DNA of 60,582 nt from an uncultured Bifidobacterium sp. (lineage in GTDB: Bacteria; Actinomycetota; Actinomycetes; Actinomycetales; Bifidobacteriaceae): assembly GCF_945269915.1 (NCBI RefSeq), contig NZ_CALYOY010000008.1:1-60582 (forward strand). Reading direction: 5' to 3'. Position numbers and translations under genes: made by a program. A model generated the notes under the pieces. That model searched no databases. It worked only from the letters and a program-made list of their open reading frames with translations, and was not told the origin of the DNA. This document shows, piece by piece, positions 20,831 to 30,215 of the stretch. Within the stretch, counting starts at the first letter, position 1, and every line of letters starts with the position of its first letter.

Positions 20831-21378
20831 GCGCGGGGTTCCCCGGTGGAGGAAGCGGCCAGGGTCTCCCCTGTTTCCGGGGCTGTGTCTGCGGCCTCCG
20901 CCCCACCCCTTGCCGGCCACTCCTTGATCAGACCATCATCGAACAGGGACCGGGGCAGGCAGAGGGCCAGGAACTGAATCAGAACCAGTCCTCCCATCCA
21001 GAGGAAGACGGCGTACTTGGCGAAGAAACCCGGAAAGTCGGCGTAGGGCATGAGCACGTCCCCACCCGGTCCCCTCATGGAGAGGAGCCAGACCACCACC
21101 GTGGAGGCCACCAGGTGCAGGGAGAGGCCCAGGGTGCCGGAATCATTGCGGACCCGCCAGGAGGCCAGGGCCACCAGGATGTAAGCCAGAATCATCCCCC
21201 AGGGGATGCCGGCGGCCGCTCCGGAACGCTGGACCAGGGTGCCCAGGATGCCCACCAGAACGCCAATGACCAGGGCCAGGAGATACCGACTGGGTCGTAT
21301 CACCTGACGCCTGGTCACCTGCTGTGCCCCACTGGCAGCCTCGATACCGGCATGGGTCTCATCATGCTGTTTCGCCAT
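20827..21378 (-). CDS. four-helix integral membrane protein, function unknown
   Basis: 183 residues with four hydrophobic segments at roughly 33-50, 62-75, 86-100 and 120-143, between a polar N-terminus and a Glu/Ala/Thr-rich C-terminal tail. No known family motif was recognised; small actinobacterial membrane proteins of the DUF6113 kind have a similar layout, but I cannot confirm this. It is joined to pheA by an ATGA overlap, so it is probably co-transcribed with pheA-tyrA. Whether it has any link to aromatic amino acids is open. Confidence 0.65.
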   Translation of the reverse strand: MAKQHDETHAGIEAASGAQQVTRRQVIRPSRYLLALVIGVLVGILGTLVQRSGAAAGIPWGMILAYILVALASWRVRNDSGTLGLSLHLVASTVVVWLLSMRGPGGDVLMPYADFPGFFAKYAVFLWMGGLVLIQFLALCLPRSLFDDGLIKEWPARGGAEAADTAPETGETLAASSTGEPRA

Positions 21379-21432
21379 GGGAATCAGCCTAGTACGATCC
21401 GGTCACCAGCGCTGCGGCCGGGTCGGCCCGTG

Positions 21433-23352
21433 TCACTTCTTGTTGGCGCGGCGCTGACGGGCGTTCCACTTGTACCAGGCGTCACGATCAAGGATGATCT
21501 TGCGCACACGGATGGATTCGGGGGTCACCTCGACGCACTCGTCGTCGTTGGCGAAGTCCAGGGACTCCTCCAGGCTCATCTGGATGGGAGGGGTCAGGGT
21601 CTCCAGCACATCGGCCGTTGCGGAGCGCATATTGGTCATGTGCTTCTCCAGGGTGATGTTGATGTCCAGGTCACCGGGCTTGTTGTTGATGCCGACGATC
21701 TGTCCCTCGTAGACCGGGGACTGGGGCTCGACGAAGAAGTCGCCGCGCGCCTGGAGCTTCTGCATGGCATAGGGGCTGGCCTTGCCGGAGCGGTCCGAGA
21801 CCATGGACCCGTTCTGGCGGGTCTTGATCTCCCCGGCCCAGGGGGCGTACCCGGCCGATATGGACGAGGAGATGCCGGTACCGCGCGTGGCGGTCAGGAG
21901 GGCGGTGCGGAAGCCGAGGAGACCACGGGAGGGGACGGTGAACTCCATCCTCACCCAGCCCGATCCATGGTTGGTCATGGTGTCCATCCGGCCCTTACGG
22001 TCGGCCATGAGCTGGGTGACGGCACCCATGTACTCCTCGGGCACGTCGATGGTATCGGCCTCCATGGGCTCCTGGACCTTCCCGTCCACGGTCCTGGTGA
22101 CCACCTGGGGACGGCCCACGGTCAGCTCGTAGCCCTCACGACGCATCTGCTCGGCCAGGACGGCCAGGGCCAGCTCACCACGGCCCTGGACCTCCCAGGC
22201 GTCGGGGCGGTCGGTGGACAGGACCTTGATGGAGACGTTGCCGATCAGCTCACGGTCCAGACGGTCCTTGAGCATGCGGGCCGTCAGCTTGTGGTCCTTG
22301 CCCTCGGTGCCGGCCAGGGGGGAATCATTGGTGGCGAAGGTCATGGAGACGGCCGGGTCGTCCACGTGGATCAGGGGCAGGGGCTTGGGGTCGCTCTTAT
22401 CAACGATGGTCTCGCCGATCATGATGTCGTCGACCCCGGCAACGGCCACGATGTCGCCGGGTCCGGCCTCATCCACGGGGAAACGCTCCAGGCCCTTGGT
22501 GCGCAGGATCTCGGTCAGTTTGAAGTTCTCGATGGACCCGTCCACGCGGGAGAGCCCGTACTGCCTGCCCTTGATCAGGTTGCCGTTGTAGATGCGGACC
22601 AGACCCAGACGACCCAGATAGTCCGAGGCGTCGATGTTGGTCACATGGGCCTGGAGGGGGGCGCCCTCCTCATATTCGGGGGCCGGTATGTTGGTCAGGA
22701 TGGACTCGAAGAGGGGTTCCAGATCGTCGTTGTCGGGCAGGCCGCCATCTTCGGGCTGGTTGACCGAGGCCTTGCCGGCCTTGGCCGCGCAGTAGATGAC
22801 GGGCAAGTCAAGAAGGGAGTCCAGGTCCAGGTCCACACCCTCCTCGCTCACATCCTGGGCCAGGCCGAGGAGGAGATCGGTGGACTCGGAGACAACCTCG
22901 GAAATGCGGGCATCGGGACGGTCGGTCTTGTTGATGACCAGGATGACGGGCAGCTTGGCCTCCAGGGCCTTGCGCAGGACGAAACGGGTCTGGGGCAGGG
23001 GGCCCTCGGAGGCGTCGACCAGGAGGACGACACCGTCGACCATGGAGATGCCGCGCTCCACCTCGCCGCCGAAATCGGCGTGACCTGGGGTGTCGACGAC
23101 GTTGATGGTGATGCCGTCGGGCTGTCCCAGCTTGGGAGCCAGGGGACCGGTGTACTTGACGGCGGTGTTCTTGGCCAGGATCGTGATGCCCTTCTCGCGC
23201 TCCAGGTCGTTGGAATCCATGACCCGGTCGGGCACCTCCTCACGATCGGAGAAGACGTGCGACTGCTGGAGCATGGCGTTGACCAGGGTGGTCTTGCCGT
23301 GATCAACGTGTGCCACAATCGCAACATTTCGTATATCGCCGCGTACCGCCAT
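21433..23352 (-). CDS. typA: ribosome-associated GTPase TypA/BipA
   Basis: Translational GTPase of the EF-G-like class that acts on the ribosome in assembly and stress or cold adaptation. 639 residues. G1 AHVDHGKTT, switch [13 protein letters not shown]3 [13 protein letters not shown]4 NKTD and G5 CAAKAG are all intact, followed by the beta-barrel and EF-G-like C-terminal domains ([39 protein letters not shown]). The tail ends [13 protein letters not shown] at 23352 follows GAGG; the preceding in-frame TTG is not needed. Single gene, 54 nt after its stop begins the next minus-strand unit. Confidence 0.95.
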   Translation of the reverse strand: MAVRGDIRNVAIVAHVDHGKTTLVNAMLQQSHVFSDREEVPDRVMDSNDLEREKGITILAKNTAVKYTGPLAPKLGQPDGITINVVDTPGHADFGGEVERGISMVDGVVLLVDASEGPLPQTRFVLRKALEAKLPVILVINKTDRPDARISEVVSESTDLLLGLAQDVSEEGVDLDLDSLLDLPVIYCAAKAGKASVNQPEDGGLPDNDDLEPLFESILTNIPAPEYEEGAPLQAHVTNIDASDYLGRLGLVRIYNGNLIKGRQYGLSRVDGSIENFKLTEILRTKGLERFPVDEAGPGDIVAVAGVDDIMIGETIVDKSDPKPLPLIHVDDPAVSMTFATNDSPLAGTEGKDHKLTARMLKDRLDRELIGNVSIKVLSTDRPDAWEVQGRGELALAVLAEQMRREGYELTVGRPQVVTRTVDGKVQEPMEADTIDVPEEYMGAVTQLMADRKGRMDTMTNHGSGWVRMEFTVPSRGLLGFRTALLTATRGTGISSSISAGYAPWAGEIKTRQNGSMVSDRSGKASPYAMQKLQARGDFFVEPQSPVYEGQIVGINNKPGDLDINITLEKHMTNMRSATADVLETLTPPIQMSLEESLDFANDDECVEVTPESIRVRKIILDRDAWYKWNARQRRANKK

Positions 23353-23469
23353 CAAAACCTCATTCTCGTTGAATGCTTCATATCATGCCGCCGGGGGCAG
23401 GACTGTATAGACAGCCACCGATGACCCCCAGACTGGCATGGCCGAAAAATCGGACAAACAGAGACAATA

Positions 23470-24198
23470 CTAATCGTCTTTGCTGACAGGCGCAGGCAGA
23501 CCCTCACCCTGGGCGGAACCCGCCTGGACCGCACCCTGCGGCAGGGCCTCCTGGACCTGGGCCAATGCCGACTCCTCATCGGGCAGGAAGGGGGCCAGCG
23601 AGGGCAGCTCCTCCAAGGAATTCAGCCCCATCTTCTCCAGGAAGATCCCGGTGGTGACCAGAAGGGCTGCATGGGTGACCGGGTCGGCCCCCTCCTCGCG
23701 AATCAGTCCGCGAACCAGAAGGGAACGGATGACCCCATCGGAGTTGACCCCACGGATCTGCCCCACCCCGGAGCGGGTCACGGGCTGCCGGTAGGCCACG
23801 ATGGCCAAGGCCTCCAGGGCGGCCTGAGAGAGTCTGGCCGTCTGCCCATCCTTGACGAAGGCGGCCACAACCGGTAGGTAGTCGGGTCGGCTGACCAACT
23901 GCCAACCCCGGGCGGTCTGCCTGAGTTCGAACCCCCGTCCCTGGTAGGAATCGGCCAGGGCCTGCAGGGCCTCCTGGGCCTGGTCGGGCTCTACGGCCAG
24001 GACCCGCGAGAAGTCCTGACTGGTCAGGGGCTGGTCCGTGGCCATCAGTATGGCCTCCATGCAGGCGGCCAGGCCACCGGGAAAATCGTCCACGTCGAAG
24101 TCGACATACTCGGGTCGGGTATCGGGGTGGGTTGAGGGAACCTGCCCCTCCTCCCCCGGTTTTTCATCCGTGCGCATCTGCCTGCTGTCCTGAATCAT
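23470..24198 (-). CDS. scpB: segregation and condensation protein B
   Basis: Winged-helix kleisin-associated subunit of the SMC-ScpA-ScpB condensin. 242 residues. The conserved core runs from AACMEAILMATDQPLTSQDF through RGFELRQTARGWQLVSRPDY and the strongly conserved LSQAALEALAIVAYRQPVTRSGVGQIRGVNSDGVIRSLL region. Both tails are extended and acidic. Its ATG at 24198 overlaps the scpA stop as ATGA, the typical coupling of these genes. SMC itself is at 51597-55322. Confidence 0.93.
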   Translation of the reverse strand: MIQDSRQMRTDEKPGEEGQVPSTHPDTRPEYVDFDVDDFPGGLAACMEAILMATDQPLTSQDFSRVLAVEPDQAQEALQALADSYQGRGFELRQTARGWQLVSRPDYLPVVAAFVKDGQTARLSQAALEALAIVAYRQPVTRSGVGQIRGVNSDGVIRSLLVRGLIREEGADPVTHAALLVTTGIFLEKMGLNSLEELPSLAPFLPDEESALAQVQEALPQGAVQAGSAQGEGLPAPVSKDD

Positions 24199-25034
24199 GC
24201 GAAGTCCCCCTCACTGATCTGCCTCAGGTCCTCGGCATCGGTGCTGCCCACCCAACGCAGGTAGAGCGGCTCATAGGGGCCCTCCTGCTTGTACTGGATC
24301 AGCTGCTGCTTGAAGTAGACCAGAACAGCCAGGAACCTGGCCACAACCTCCAGGTTCCCCCTGGCCGTGGCGATGATGGAGGCGAAGGCCACGGGCCGGC
24401 CAGGCTTGTCCAGGAGGGCCGTTCGGACCAGGTCGGCCTGCTGGTTGAGATTCACCAGGGGCACGTGGAGCTGCCCCAGGGAAACCTGGGATACGGGGGC
24501 ATTGGCCAGGGCGGTAGCCGCCAGAAGGGCCAGATCCTGGGGGCTGGTTGCCCATTCCAGGTCCGGCAGGAGGCTGGCCAGGTCATCGTCCGGACGCCCC
24601 GGATGGACGTACCTGCCCGAGTTGGCCGCCAGCATGGCCCGGAAATCCTGCCCGGCCTCCTTGAAGGCCCGATACTGCAGGAGGCGTGCGAAGAGGAGGT
24701 CACGCTCCCTCAGGGCCTCCATGGAGGCCTGGTCACGCAGGGTCTCATCCTCGACCGGGAGGAGGGCTGCGCTCTTGGCCTCCACCAGGACCGAGGCCAC
24801 ATCGAGGAAGGAACTGGCCTGGTCCATGCTGGTCCGGAAATCCAGGGTGTTGACATAGGCCAGAAACTCGCCGGTCACCGAAGCCAGTGAGACCTCGGTC
24901 AGTTCCAGCTTCCTGTTGGCCAGGAGGCTCAGGAGCACATCGAAGGGACCCTGGTACACATCCAGGTCCACCGAGAACCCGTCGCCACGGCGGTCCAGGG
25001 CCTCCAGGGACGGTTCCGTCACGGCCCCCTTCAC
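24195..25034 (-). CDS. scpA: segregation and condensation protein A (kleisin)
   Basis: Kleisin subunit that bridges the SMC heads. 279 residues with the family start VDLDVYQGPFDVLLSLLANRKLELTEVSL and the C-terminal winged helix FLAVLVYFKQQLIQYKQ. GTG start at 25034 overlaps the parA stop as GTGA, so parA, scpA and scpB form one translationally coupled run. The middle linker is variable as expected. Confidence 0.93.
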   Translation of the reverse strand: MKGAVTEPSLEALDRRGDGFSVDLDVYQGPFDVLLSLLANRKLELTEVSLASVTGEFLAYVNTLDFRTSMDQASSFLDVASVLVEAKSAALLPVEDETLRDQASMEALRERDLLFARLLQYRAFKEAGQDFRAMLAANSGRYVHPGRPDDDLASLLPDLEWATSPQDLALLAATALANAPVSQVSLGQLHVPLVNLNQQADLVRTALLDKPGRPVAFASIIATARGNLEVVARFLAVLVYFKQQLIQYKQEGPYEPLYLRWVGSTDAEDLRQISEGDFA

Positions 25035-25870
25035 GCCACGATGCCGCGGGCTATCAGTTCCCTGGCGACCTCCCGGTACTCCTTGGAGGTCTTGTGTTCA
25101 GGGGAGAACATGGTGATGGGTTCGCCGGCCACCGTGGCATCGGGCAGCTTGATGGACCGGGAGATGATGGAATGGAGGACCTTCCCCTCGAAGGCCTCGT
25201 ATATGCGCTGGAGGACCTCTTCCGAATGGAGGGTGCGGGTGTACATGGTGACCAGGACCCCGTATACCTTCAGGTCCGGGTTGATCCTGCTCTGGACCTT
25301 CTCGATGGACTGCATGAGCAGGGCCACACCACGCAGGGCGAAGAACTCGGCCGCCACCGGGATGACCACACCGTCCGCCGCCGTCAGGGCATTGACGGTC
25401 AGGAGGCCCAGGGAGGGCTGACAATCGATGATGATGGCATCGTACTCCCTGCGCAGGGGCCGGATGGTCGAAGCCAGGGCCTGCTCACGCCCCACCTCGC
25501 TGACCAGCTGGATCTCCGCCGCGGAAAGGTCGATGTTGGCGGGGATGATGTCCAGCCCGGGGAAGCGGGTGTGGTGGACCACATCATGCACATCCAGGGA
25601 GGAATCGAACATTGCCGTGTAGATGGTGTTGTCCACACTGTTGGCGTTGATGCCCAGCCCGACCGTGGCGGCCCCCTGGGGGTCGAAATCCACGATCAGG
25701 ACCCTGCGCCCGTACAGGCTCAGCGCCCCGGCTATGTTGATGGATGAGGTGGTCTTGCCCACGCCGCCCTTCTGGTTGCACAGGGCTATGACACGGGCCG
25801 GTCCGTGTTGTTTCAAAGGCTCAGGGGCTGCGAAGGTCTCATATTCGCGCCCTAACAAATCCGTAGGCAT
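25031..25870 (-). CDS. ParA-family (Soj-like) chromosome partitioning ATPase
   Basis: Walker-type cytoskeletal ATPase, 279 residues, with deviant Walker A CNQKGGVGKTTSSIN, switch I VDFDPQGAATVGLG and Walker B IIIDCQPSLGLLTVNAL. It has no N-terminal helix-turn-helix. No ParB gene lies beside it, and it is instead fused by overlap to scpAB. The same xerD-parA-scpA-scpB arrangement is seen in many Actinobacteria, where this ParA is distinct from the origin-proximal Soj. Its exact partner is not known from sequence. The ATG at 25870 has only a weak ribosome site (AGAG). Confidence 0.88.
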   Translation of the reverse strand: MPTDLLGREYETFAAPEPLKQHGPARVIALCNQKGGVGKTTSSINIAGALSLYGRRVLIVDFDPQGAATVGLGINANSVDNTIYTAMFDSSLDVHDVVHHTRFPGLDIIPANIDLSAAEIQLVSEVGREQALASTIRPLRREYDAIIIDCQPSLGLLTVNALTAADGVVIPVAAEFFALRGVALLMQSIEKVQSRINPDLKVYGVLVTMYTRTLHSEEVLQRIYEAFEGKVLHSIISRSIKLPDATVAGEPITMFSPEHKTSKEYREVARELIARGIVA

Positions 25871-26209
25871 GTCTCTAGACTACCAACATCCCGGAAACAT
25901 CCCCATAGGACGGGCTTGTCGATGGGCCCGACGCGGATGTCGATGTGTCCGAACGCCCGTCGGAAAATGGATGGTCCGGCCCCTGGCACCCTCATCCGGC
26001 TCAGAGTCCACAAGAACAGATGATTGGCGCGAAACCGTGGCATTCTGGACGTAACCCCGCCCAGGGCCACGCAATCGCGGAATGGGCATCTCCATATTCG
26101 CGGGATGGGCACCGGAAAAGACACCAGTGGCAATGTTCCGGTCAAAGAATCCGAAGCGCCCGGGGACGGGCGCAGTCAATCGGCATTACCCACCGGCTAC
26201 CGGAGGAGG
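25871..26209. other. 339-nt intergenic region between parA and xerD
   Basis: No convincing gene, RNA or terminator was found. It should carry the parA-scpAB promoter, but no clear -35/-10 pair stands out. A near-identical pair of 13-mers, CGCGGAATGGGCA at 26076-26088 and CGCGGGATGGGCA at 26099-26111, lies 23 bp apart. Nothing resembling the parS consensus was seen. Confidence 0.5.
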
Positions 26210-27175
26210 TCAAAGCGCTCGGGGATGGGCCGTCTGGTAGGCCTCGATCAGGCCCTGGGGGCTGACATGGGTATAGATCTGCGTGGTGGTCACCGAGGAA
26301 TGGCCCAGAAGCTCCTGGACGGATCTGACATCGGCCCCCCCCTCGATCAGATGTGTCGCGAAGGAATGACGGAGCGTGTGGGGGTGAAGGGGACGTTGGA
26401 TTCCCGCCCGCTCACCGGCATCGCGGACAATCTGCCAGACGGACTGCCTGGTCAGACGCTTTCCGCGCTTGTTGAGGAAGACCGCACTCGGCTCACGTCC
26501 CTTGGAGGCACGGCCCTGCAGGTCGGGACGTCCGAGGTTCAGGTAGGATTCCAGGGCCCGGCAGGCGTAGGAGCCTACCGGAACCAGACGCTGTTTGTCC
26601 CCCTTGCCGGTCAGGCGGACCACATGCTCATCCAGATCCAGGTCGTCCAGGTCGGTCCCCACGGCCTCCGACACCCGGCACCCGGTGGCGTACATGAATT
26701 CAAGCAGGGCCTTGTCCCTGAGGACGACCGGATCCTTGGACCCTCCCATGGCGGCCGCGTCCAGGAGGCCGGCGACCTGGTCAACGGTGAGCACATCGGG
26801 CAGGGAGGAAACCCCCTTGGGCGCCCTGACCCCCCGAGACACGTCCTCTTGGATGGCCCCCTGTTGGAGGGCGAAGCGGTGCCACTCGTGGACCGCCGCC
26901 AGGCGACGGGACCGGCTGGCCGAGCTCTCGGAAGACAACCAGGCCAGGAAGGCCTCCACATCGTCCTTCCCCACCTGGTCCAGGCTCCTGATGCCCCGGT
27001 CGGCCAGCCAGCCCGCATACATGGTCAGGTCAGACCGGTATGCCTTGACAGTGGCCGGGGCCAGGCCGCGTTCCACACCCGTATAGGCCAGGAACTGATC
27101 CAGAAGGTCAGCCATCCCCACCGGAAGGTCGACAGGGACCGATGCCCTCCTGTTCCGCCCGCGCTCGCTGGTCAT
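26210..27175 (-). CDS. xerD: tyrosine recombinase XerD
   Basis: Partner of XerC in dimer resolution. 321 residues with the core-binding domain YTGVERGLAPATVKAYRSDL and the catalytic set: Arg in FMYATGCRVSEAVGTDL, Lys in VRLTGKGDKQRLVPVG, HTLRHSFATHL, and HSSVTTTQIYTHVS with the nucleophile Tyr. It is assigned XerD rather than XerC from ATGCRVSE and from its place before parA-scpAB, as in other Actinobacteria. The start is not decided by a ribosome site: ATG 27175 (used here) or ATG 27115, which gives 301 residues. The histidine kinase stop lies 10 nt upstream. Confidence 0.9.
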   Translation of the reverse strand: MTSERGRNRRASVPVDLPVGMADLLDQFLAYTGVERGLAPATVKAYRSDLTMYAGWLADRGIRSLDQVGKDDVEAFLAWLSSESSASRSRRLAAVHEWHRFALQQGAIQEDVSRGVRAPKGVSSLPDVLTVDQVAGLLDAAAMGGSKDPVVLRDKALLEFMYATGCRVSEAVGTDLDDLDLDEHVVRLTGKGDKQRLVPVGSYACRALESYLNLGRPDLQGRASKGREPSAVFLNKRGKRLTRQSVWQIVRDAGERAGIQRPLHPHTLRHSFATHLIEGGADVRSVQELLGHSSVTTTQIYTHVSPQGLIEAYQTAHPRAL

Positions 27176-27185
27176 AGGCGGTATT

Positions 27186-28574
27186 CTAGCCTGCCTCTTC
27201 CTCCAGGCCGAAGCAGAGGGAGACCATGGCCCCGCCCAGGTCGTCGGACCTGCCCAGGGTGATGCCGCCCGACTGCACCTGGGCATCACGTTTGGCCACG
27301 CTCAGACCGAGCCCGAAGTGACGGCCGGACCTGCTGGGGTCGCCCATGTAGGACTGCTCGGTGGCCAGCTCCAGGTCCTGGCGGGTGAAGCCGGGCCCGC
27401 TGTCCTCCACGGCGAGGACCAACCGTCTTGGATGGTCCCCGATCGCCGCCCCAAGACGGATGCTGCCCCGGCGGGGTGTGTGCTCCACAGCGTTGACCAG
27501 CACGTTGCCGAGGGCCTGGACGGTAAGGGCCGGATCCAGGTCCACATCAAGGTCCGTCGGGCTTTTCACCTCCAAGCTGATGGCCTTGGCCTTCACCTGG
27601 GCCCGGACAAGATCGGTGACCTTATCCACTATTTCACCCAGCTTGCAGGGCCTCTTGTCCGGCCCCCTCCCAGTTTCATCCAGGGAGGACTGAATCAGGG
27701 AGGCGGTCAGGTCCTCCATCCTCCCCTCATCCTTGACCAATCGGGAAAGGTAGTCTGACTGGTCGGCATCCAGGTCCGTCTCCCCGAGGAGATCGGCCCA
27801 GCAGGCGATTCCGGTCAGCGGGGTCTTCAAGTCATGGGCCAGGGCCGCCGTCCGCCGTCTCCCCTCCTCCTGAAGCCTCCACTGGCTTTCCAGGGAGGAA
27901 CGCAGATTGGCCCTCATGACCTCCATCGACCCCAGGACCTGATCGAACTCACGGACAGTGGAGGAACCGACGGAAAAATCCAGATTCCCGGAGCTTATCT
28001 GCTCCACGGCCCGGTCCATGGGTTCCACGCCCCGACGCAGGTACCGGCCCAGCAGAATGATGGCGACCAGAGCCACCAGGATGCCGTTCAAGGCCATCCA
28101 CAGCTTCAGAACGGTCTCCGGGGAGGGAAGTCTCCTGTTCAGATCATCCCTGGCGTAGCGGGCACCGATCTGGTAGGCGATCACCAGGTAGCCCCCGTCA
28201 CGGGGGACCACGACGAAGGTACCCATCGGGTTCAGGCCGTTGCTTGAGATCCGGTCCAGGATCCGGCTGCGACTGCCGGCATCCATATCGGACGAGCGTA
28301 CATGGAGATCCTTGTCCAGCTCCATGTATGTGCTGCAGGAGGGGAGGTCGCCGGGCCGGAAGGCGCCGCCGTCCATCAGGGTCCGGGTGTACTCGCCGAC
28401 CGATTCCTCACAGGCGTCCGCAGGAAGGATCACCCCGGTGCCGACCGCATCGATACACAGAAGGGGCAGGGCCAGACCAAGGGCCTCCGCGGCGATGAAA
28501 AGGACCAGGAACCAGCCCAGAATCGTATTCAACCCTCTCCCGCCCTGCCGTCGGGTCGAGGAAGTCCCGCTCAC
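27186..28574 (-). CDS. sensor histidine kinase of the LanFEG-type resistance cluster
   Basis: Membrane kinase of about 462 residues. A first helix (about 20-40), an extracytoplasmic domain of about 130 residues, a second helix near 165-185 with a HAMP region after it, the H-box AALAHDLKTPLTGI with the phospho-acceptor His, N-box ALGNVLVNAVEHTPR, G1 DSGPGF and G2 GLGLSVAKRD. The extracytoplasmic domain contains three Cys. GTG start at 28574 overlaps the regulator stop as GTGA; a GTG at 28598 is an alternative. With the transporter genes upstream it probably senses an antimicrobial peptide, as in other LanRK or BceRS-like systems; this is inferred from context. Confidence 0.88.
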   Translation of the reverse strand: MSGTSSTRRQGGRGLNTILGWFLVLFIAAEALGLALPLLCIDAVGTGVILPADACEESVGEYTRTLMDGGAFRPGDLPSCSTYMELDKDLHVRSSDMDAGSRSRILDRISSNGLNPMGTFVVVPRDGGYLVIAYQIGARYARDDLNRRLPSPETVLKLWMALNGILVALVAIILLGRYLRRGVEPMDRAVEQISSGNLDFSVGSSTVREFDQVLGSMEVMRANLRSSLESQWRLQEEGRRRTAALAHDLKTPLTGIACWADLLGETDLDADQSDYLSRLVKDEGRMEDLTASLIQSSLDETGRGPDKRPCKLGEIVDKVTDLVRAQVKAKAISLEVKSPTDLDVDLDPALTVQALGNVLVNAVEHTPRRGSIRLGAAIGDHPRRLVLAVEDSGPGFTRQDLELATEQSYMGDPSRSGRHFGLGLSVAKRDAQVQSGGITLGRSDDLGGAMVSLCFGLEEEAG

Positions 28575-29230
28575 TGCCACAGGTACCCCACCCCCCACCT
28601 GGTCTGGATGGGTGCCTCCCCCACCGCCTGGAACTTGGCCCTGATGTTGGCGATGTGGGTGGCCACCGCGGACGGGTCTCCACGTGCGTCCAGGCCGAAG
28701 ACCGCCTGGTGTATCTGTTCCTTGGAGTAGACGTGACCCCGGTTGAGGGCCAGGAACTCACAGATGGCATACTCGGTCGGCGTCAGGTCCATGACCCGCT
28801 CCCCGCAGGAGAGCTCCTTGGCCGACAGGTCGAAGCGGATCTCCCCCAGTGTCAGCAGCTCCGAGCGCCCGCGGTGCTCCCTGCGCAGGTGGGCATCGAC
28901 CCGTGCGCGGAGCTCAGCCAGGTGAAAGGGCTTGGTCAGGTAGTCGTCAGCCCCCAGCCCCAGACCTCGGACCAGATCGGCCTGGTCTGTCCGGGCCGTC
29001 AGAAAGACGATGGGAACGCTGGTGGCCCTCCTGAGCCGCGTGACCAGCTCGAACCCATCCATTCCCGGCATCATGATATCCAGCAGGATCAGGTCGAAAT
29101 AGTCCAGATGGGGCATGTCGACCTTCCGGGGATCCTGGATCGTGGTGACCTGATGGCCCTCCTTGCCCAGCCCGATGCGGATGGCGTCCAGGATGGACTC
29201 TTCGTCATCCACCGCAAGGATCCTGGCCAT
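28571..29230 (-). CDS. OmpR-family response regulator of the LanFEG-type cluster
   Basis: 219-residue DNA-binding regulator. Receiver domain with the phospho-acceptor Asp in LILLDIMMPGMDGFELV (near residue 53), the conserved Thr in PIVFLTARTD and Lys in DDYLTKPFHL, followed by a winged helix (LTPTEYAICEFLALNRGHVYSKEQ). The C-terminus ends GVGYLWQ, a shortened form of the usual GVGY-plus-tail. ATG at 29230 has AAAGGGG upstream. Overlaps the kinase gene. OmpR-family proteins bind direct repeats with an 11-bp period; such a repeat lies before the cluster's first gene (31734-31770). Confidence 0.9.
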   Translation of the reverse strand: MARILAVDDEESILDAIRIGLGKEGHQVTTIQDPRKVDMPHLDYFDLILLDIMMPGMDGFELVTRLRRATSVPIVFLTARTDQADLVRGLGLGADDYLTKPFHLAELRARVDAHLRREHRGRSELLTLGEIRFDLSAKELSCGERVMDLTPTEYAICEFLALNRGHVYSKEQIHQAVFGLDARGDPSAVATHIANIRAKFQAVGEAPIQTRWGVGYLWQ

Positions 29231-29316
29231 GGATGGTCCCCTTTCCCGGCTCGCAACACCTTCGGGTCCGGTCTGACCCGCTGTCCGTAAGCTGCCTGTA
29301 CACCCCCATCATCCCA

Positions 29317-30081
29317 TCACCTCCGACCTCGGCCGGGTTGGAAGGCGGCCACCCAGACCATGGCCAGCACCCAGGAAAGTAGCGCAAGTACGATACTCAT
29401 CACCCATCCCAGCCCCTGTACTGTACGGTAGCCATCCATAGCTCCCTGGGCCAGACGGCCGGCATCCGCCAGGGCCGGGACACCTGCTGACAGGTGGGAG
29501 GGCAGGGCCGGCGGGAGGAACCACCAGATCCGATCGCCCAGACCGGTCTGGAGGAGATAGCCCAGAAGACTGCCCAGGACCCCCGTCAGGATACCGAACT
29601 GACGCCCCCAGGCAAGGGCTATCACCATGGTCAGGGGAATCAGTGCGGCACCACCCAGGATGAGACCCAGGAGGACCTGCAACCAAAGCCCCATACTCAG
29701 GGGGTTCTGCCCCCAGAGGGCCATGCCCAGGGCGAAGGGGCCCACCGAGACCAAGGCCACCAGGACATAGAGCATCTCCATCTGGATCATGACCCCCGCC
29801 AAGGCCAGACGGCGTGAAGGCAGGGACAGGAGGGCGGCGTAGCCACCGGCCTGGAGCTCCCGCTCGGCCACGAACCCGCAGACCAGCCCCACCACCAGGG
29901 GAATGACGCCACCCACCAGTTCCAGATAGACCGTCACCTCCGACCAGGGATCGTAGGTGACGAATGAGTAATACCCCAGGAAGATCAGGACCCCACCCAG
30001 GGCGAACCCAATCAGGACGACGGAAAGGCGGGAATGCCGCTGCCGTATGACCTCCGCCCTGATCGACCCGATCAGGGTCAT
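29317..30081 (-). CDS. ABC transporter permease, lantibiotic immunity MutG/EpiG-like
   Basis: 254-residue inner-membrane permease with six hydrophobic segments and the short N-terminal cytoplasmic helix SIRAEVIRQRHSRLSVVLIG typical of LanE/LanG permeases. Contains ERELQAGGYAALLSLPSRR after helix 2, the coupling region toward the ATPase. ATG at 30081 is chosen because family members begin at this helix. An ATG at 30216 overlapping the previous stop as TGATG would add 45 Arg/Ser-rich residues that do not look like protein of this family. Third gene of the transporter set. Confidence 0.82.
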   Translation of the reverse strand: MTLIGSIRAEVIRQRHSRLSVVLIGFALGGVLIFLGYYSFVTYDPWSEVTVYLELVGGVIPLVVGLVCGFVAERELQAGGYAALLSLPSRRLALAGVMIQMEMLYVLVALVSVGPFALGMALWGQNPLSMGLWLQVLLGLILGGAALIPLTMVIALAWGRQFGILTGVLGSLLGYLLQTGLGDRIWWFLPPALPSHLSAGVPALADAGRLAQGAMDGYRTVQGLGWVMSIVLALLSWVLAMVWVAAFQPGRGRR

Positions 30082-30215
30082 GAGGGGACCCGATGAGGAC
30101 GTCTGCCCTGGTTGCGGACCCCTCTTCCCTCTGGACCTGCGATCTGCGGTCTCTCCGGACCTACCGGGATGCCGCCAAGGGCTTGTGGATGGACTGCGAA
30201 CACGGTCACCGCGCA

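Noticed and set aside
26076-26111. Two near-identical 13-mers 23 bp apart between parA and xerD
   Set aside because: Only two copies, no symmetry, no promoter match and no known site; may be chance in a GC-rich spacer.
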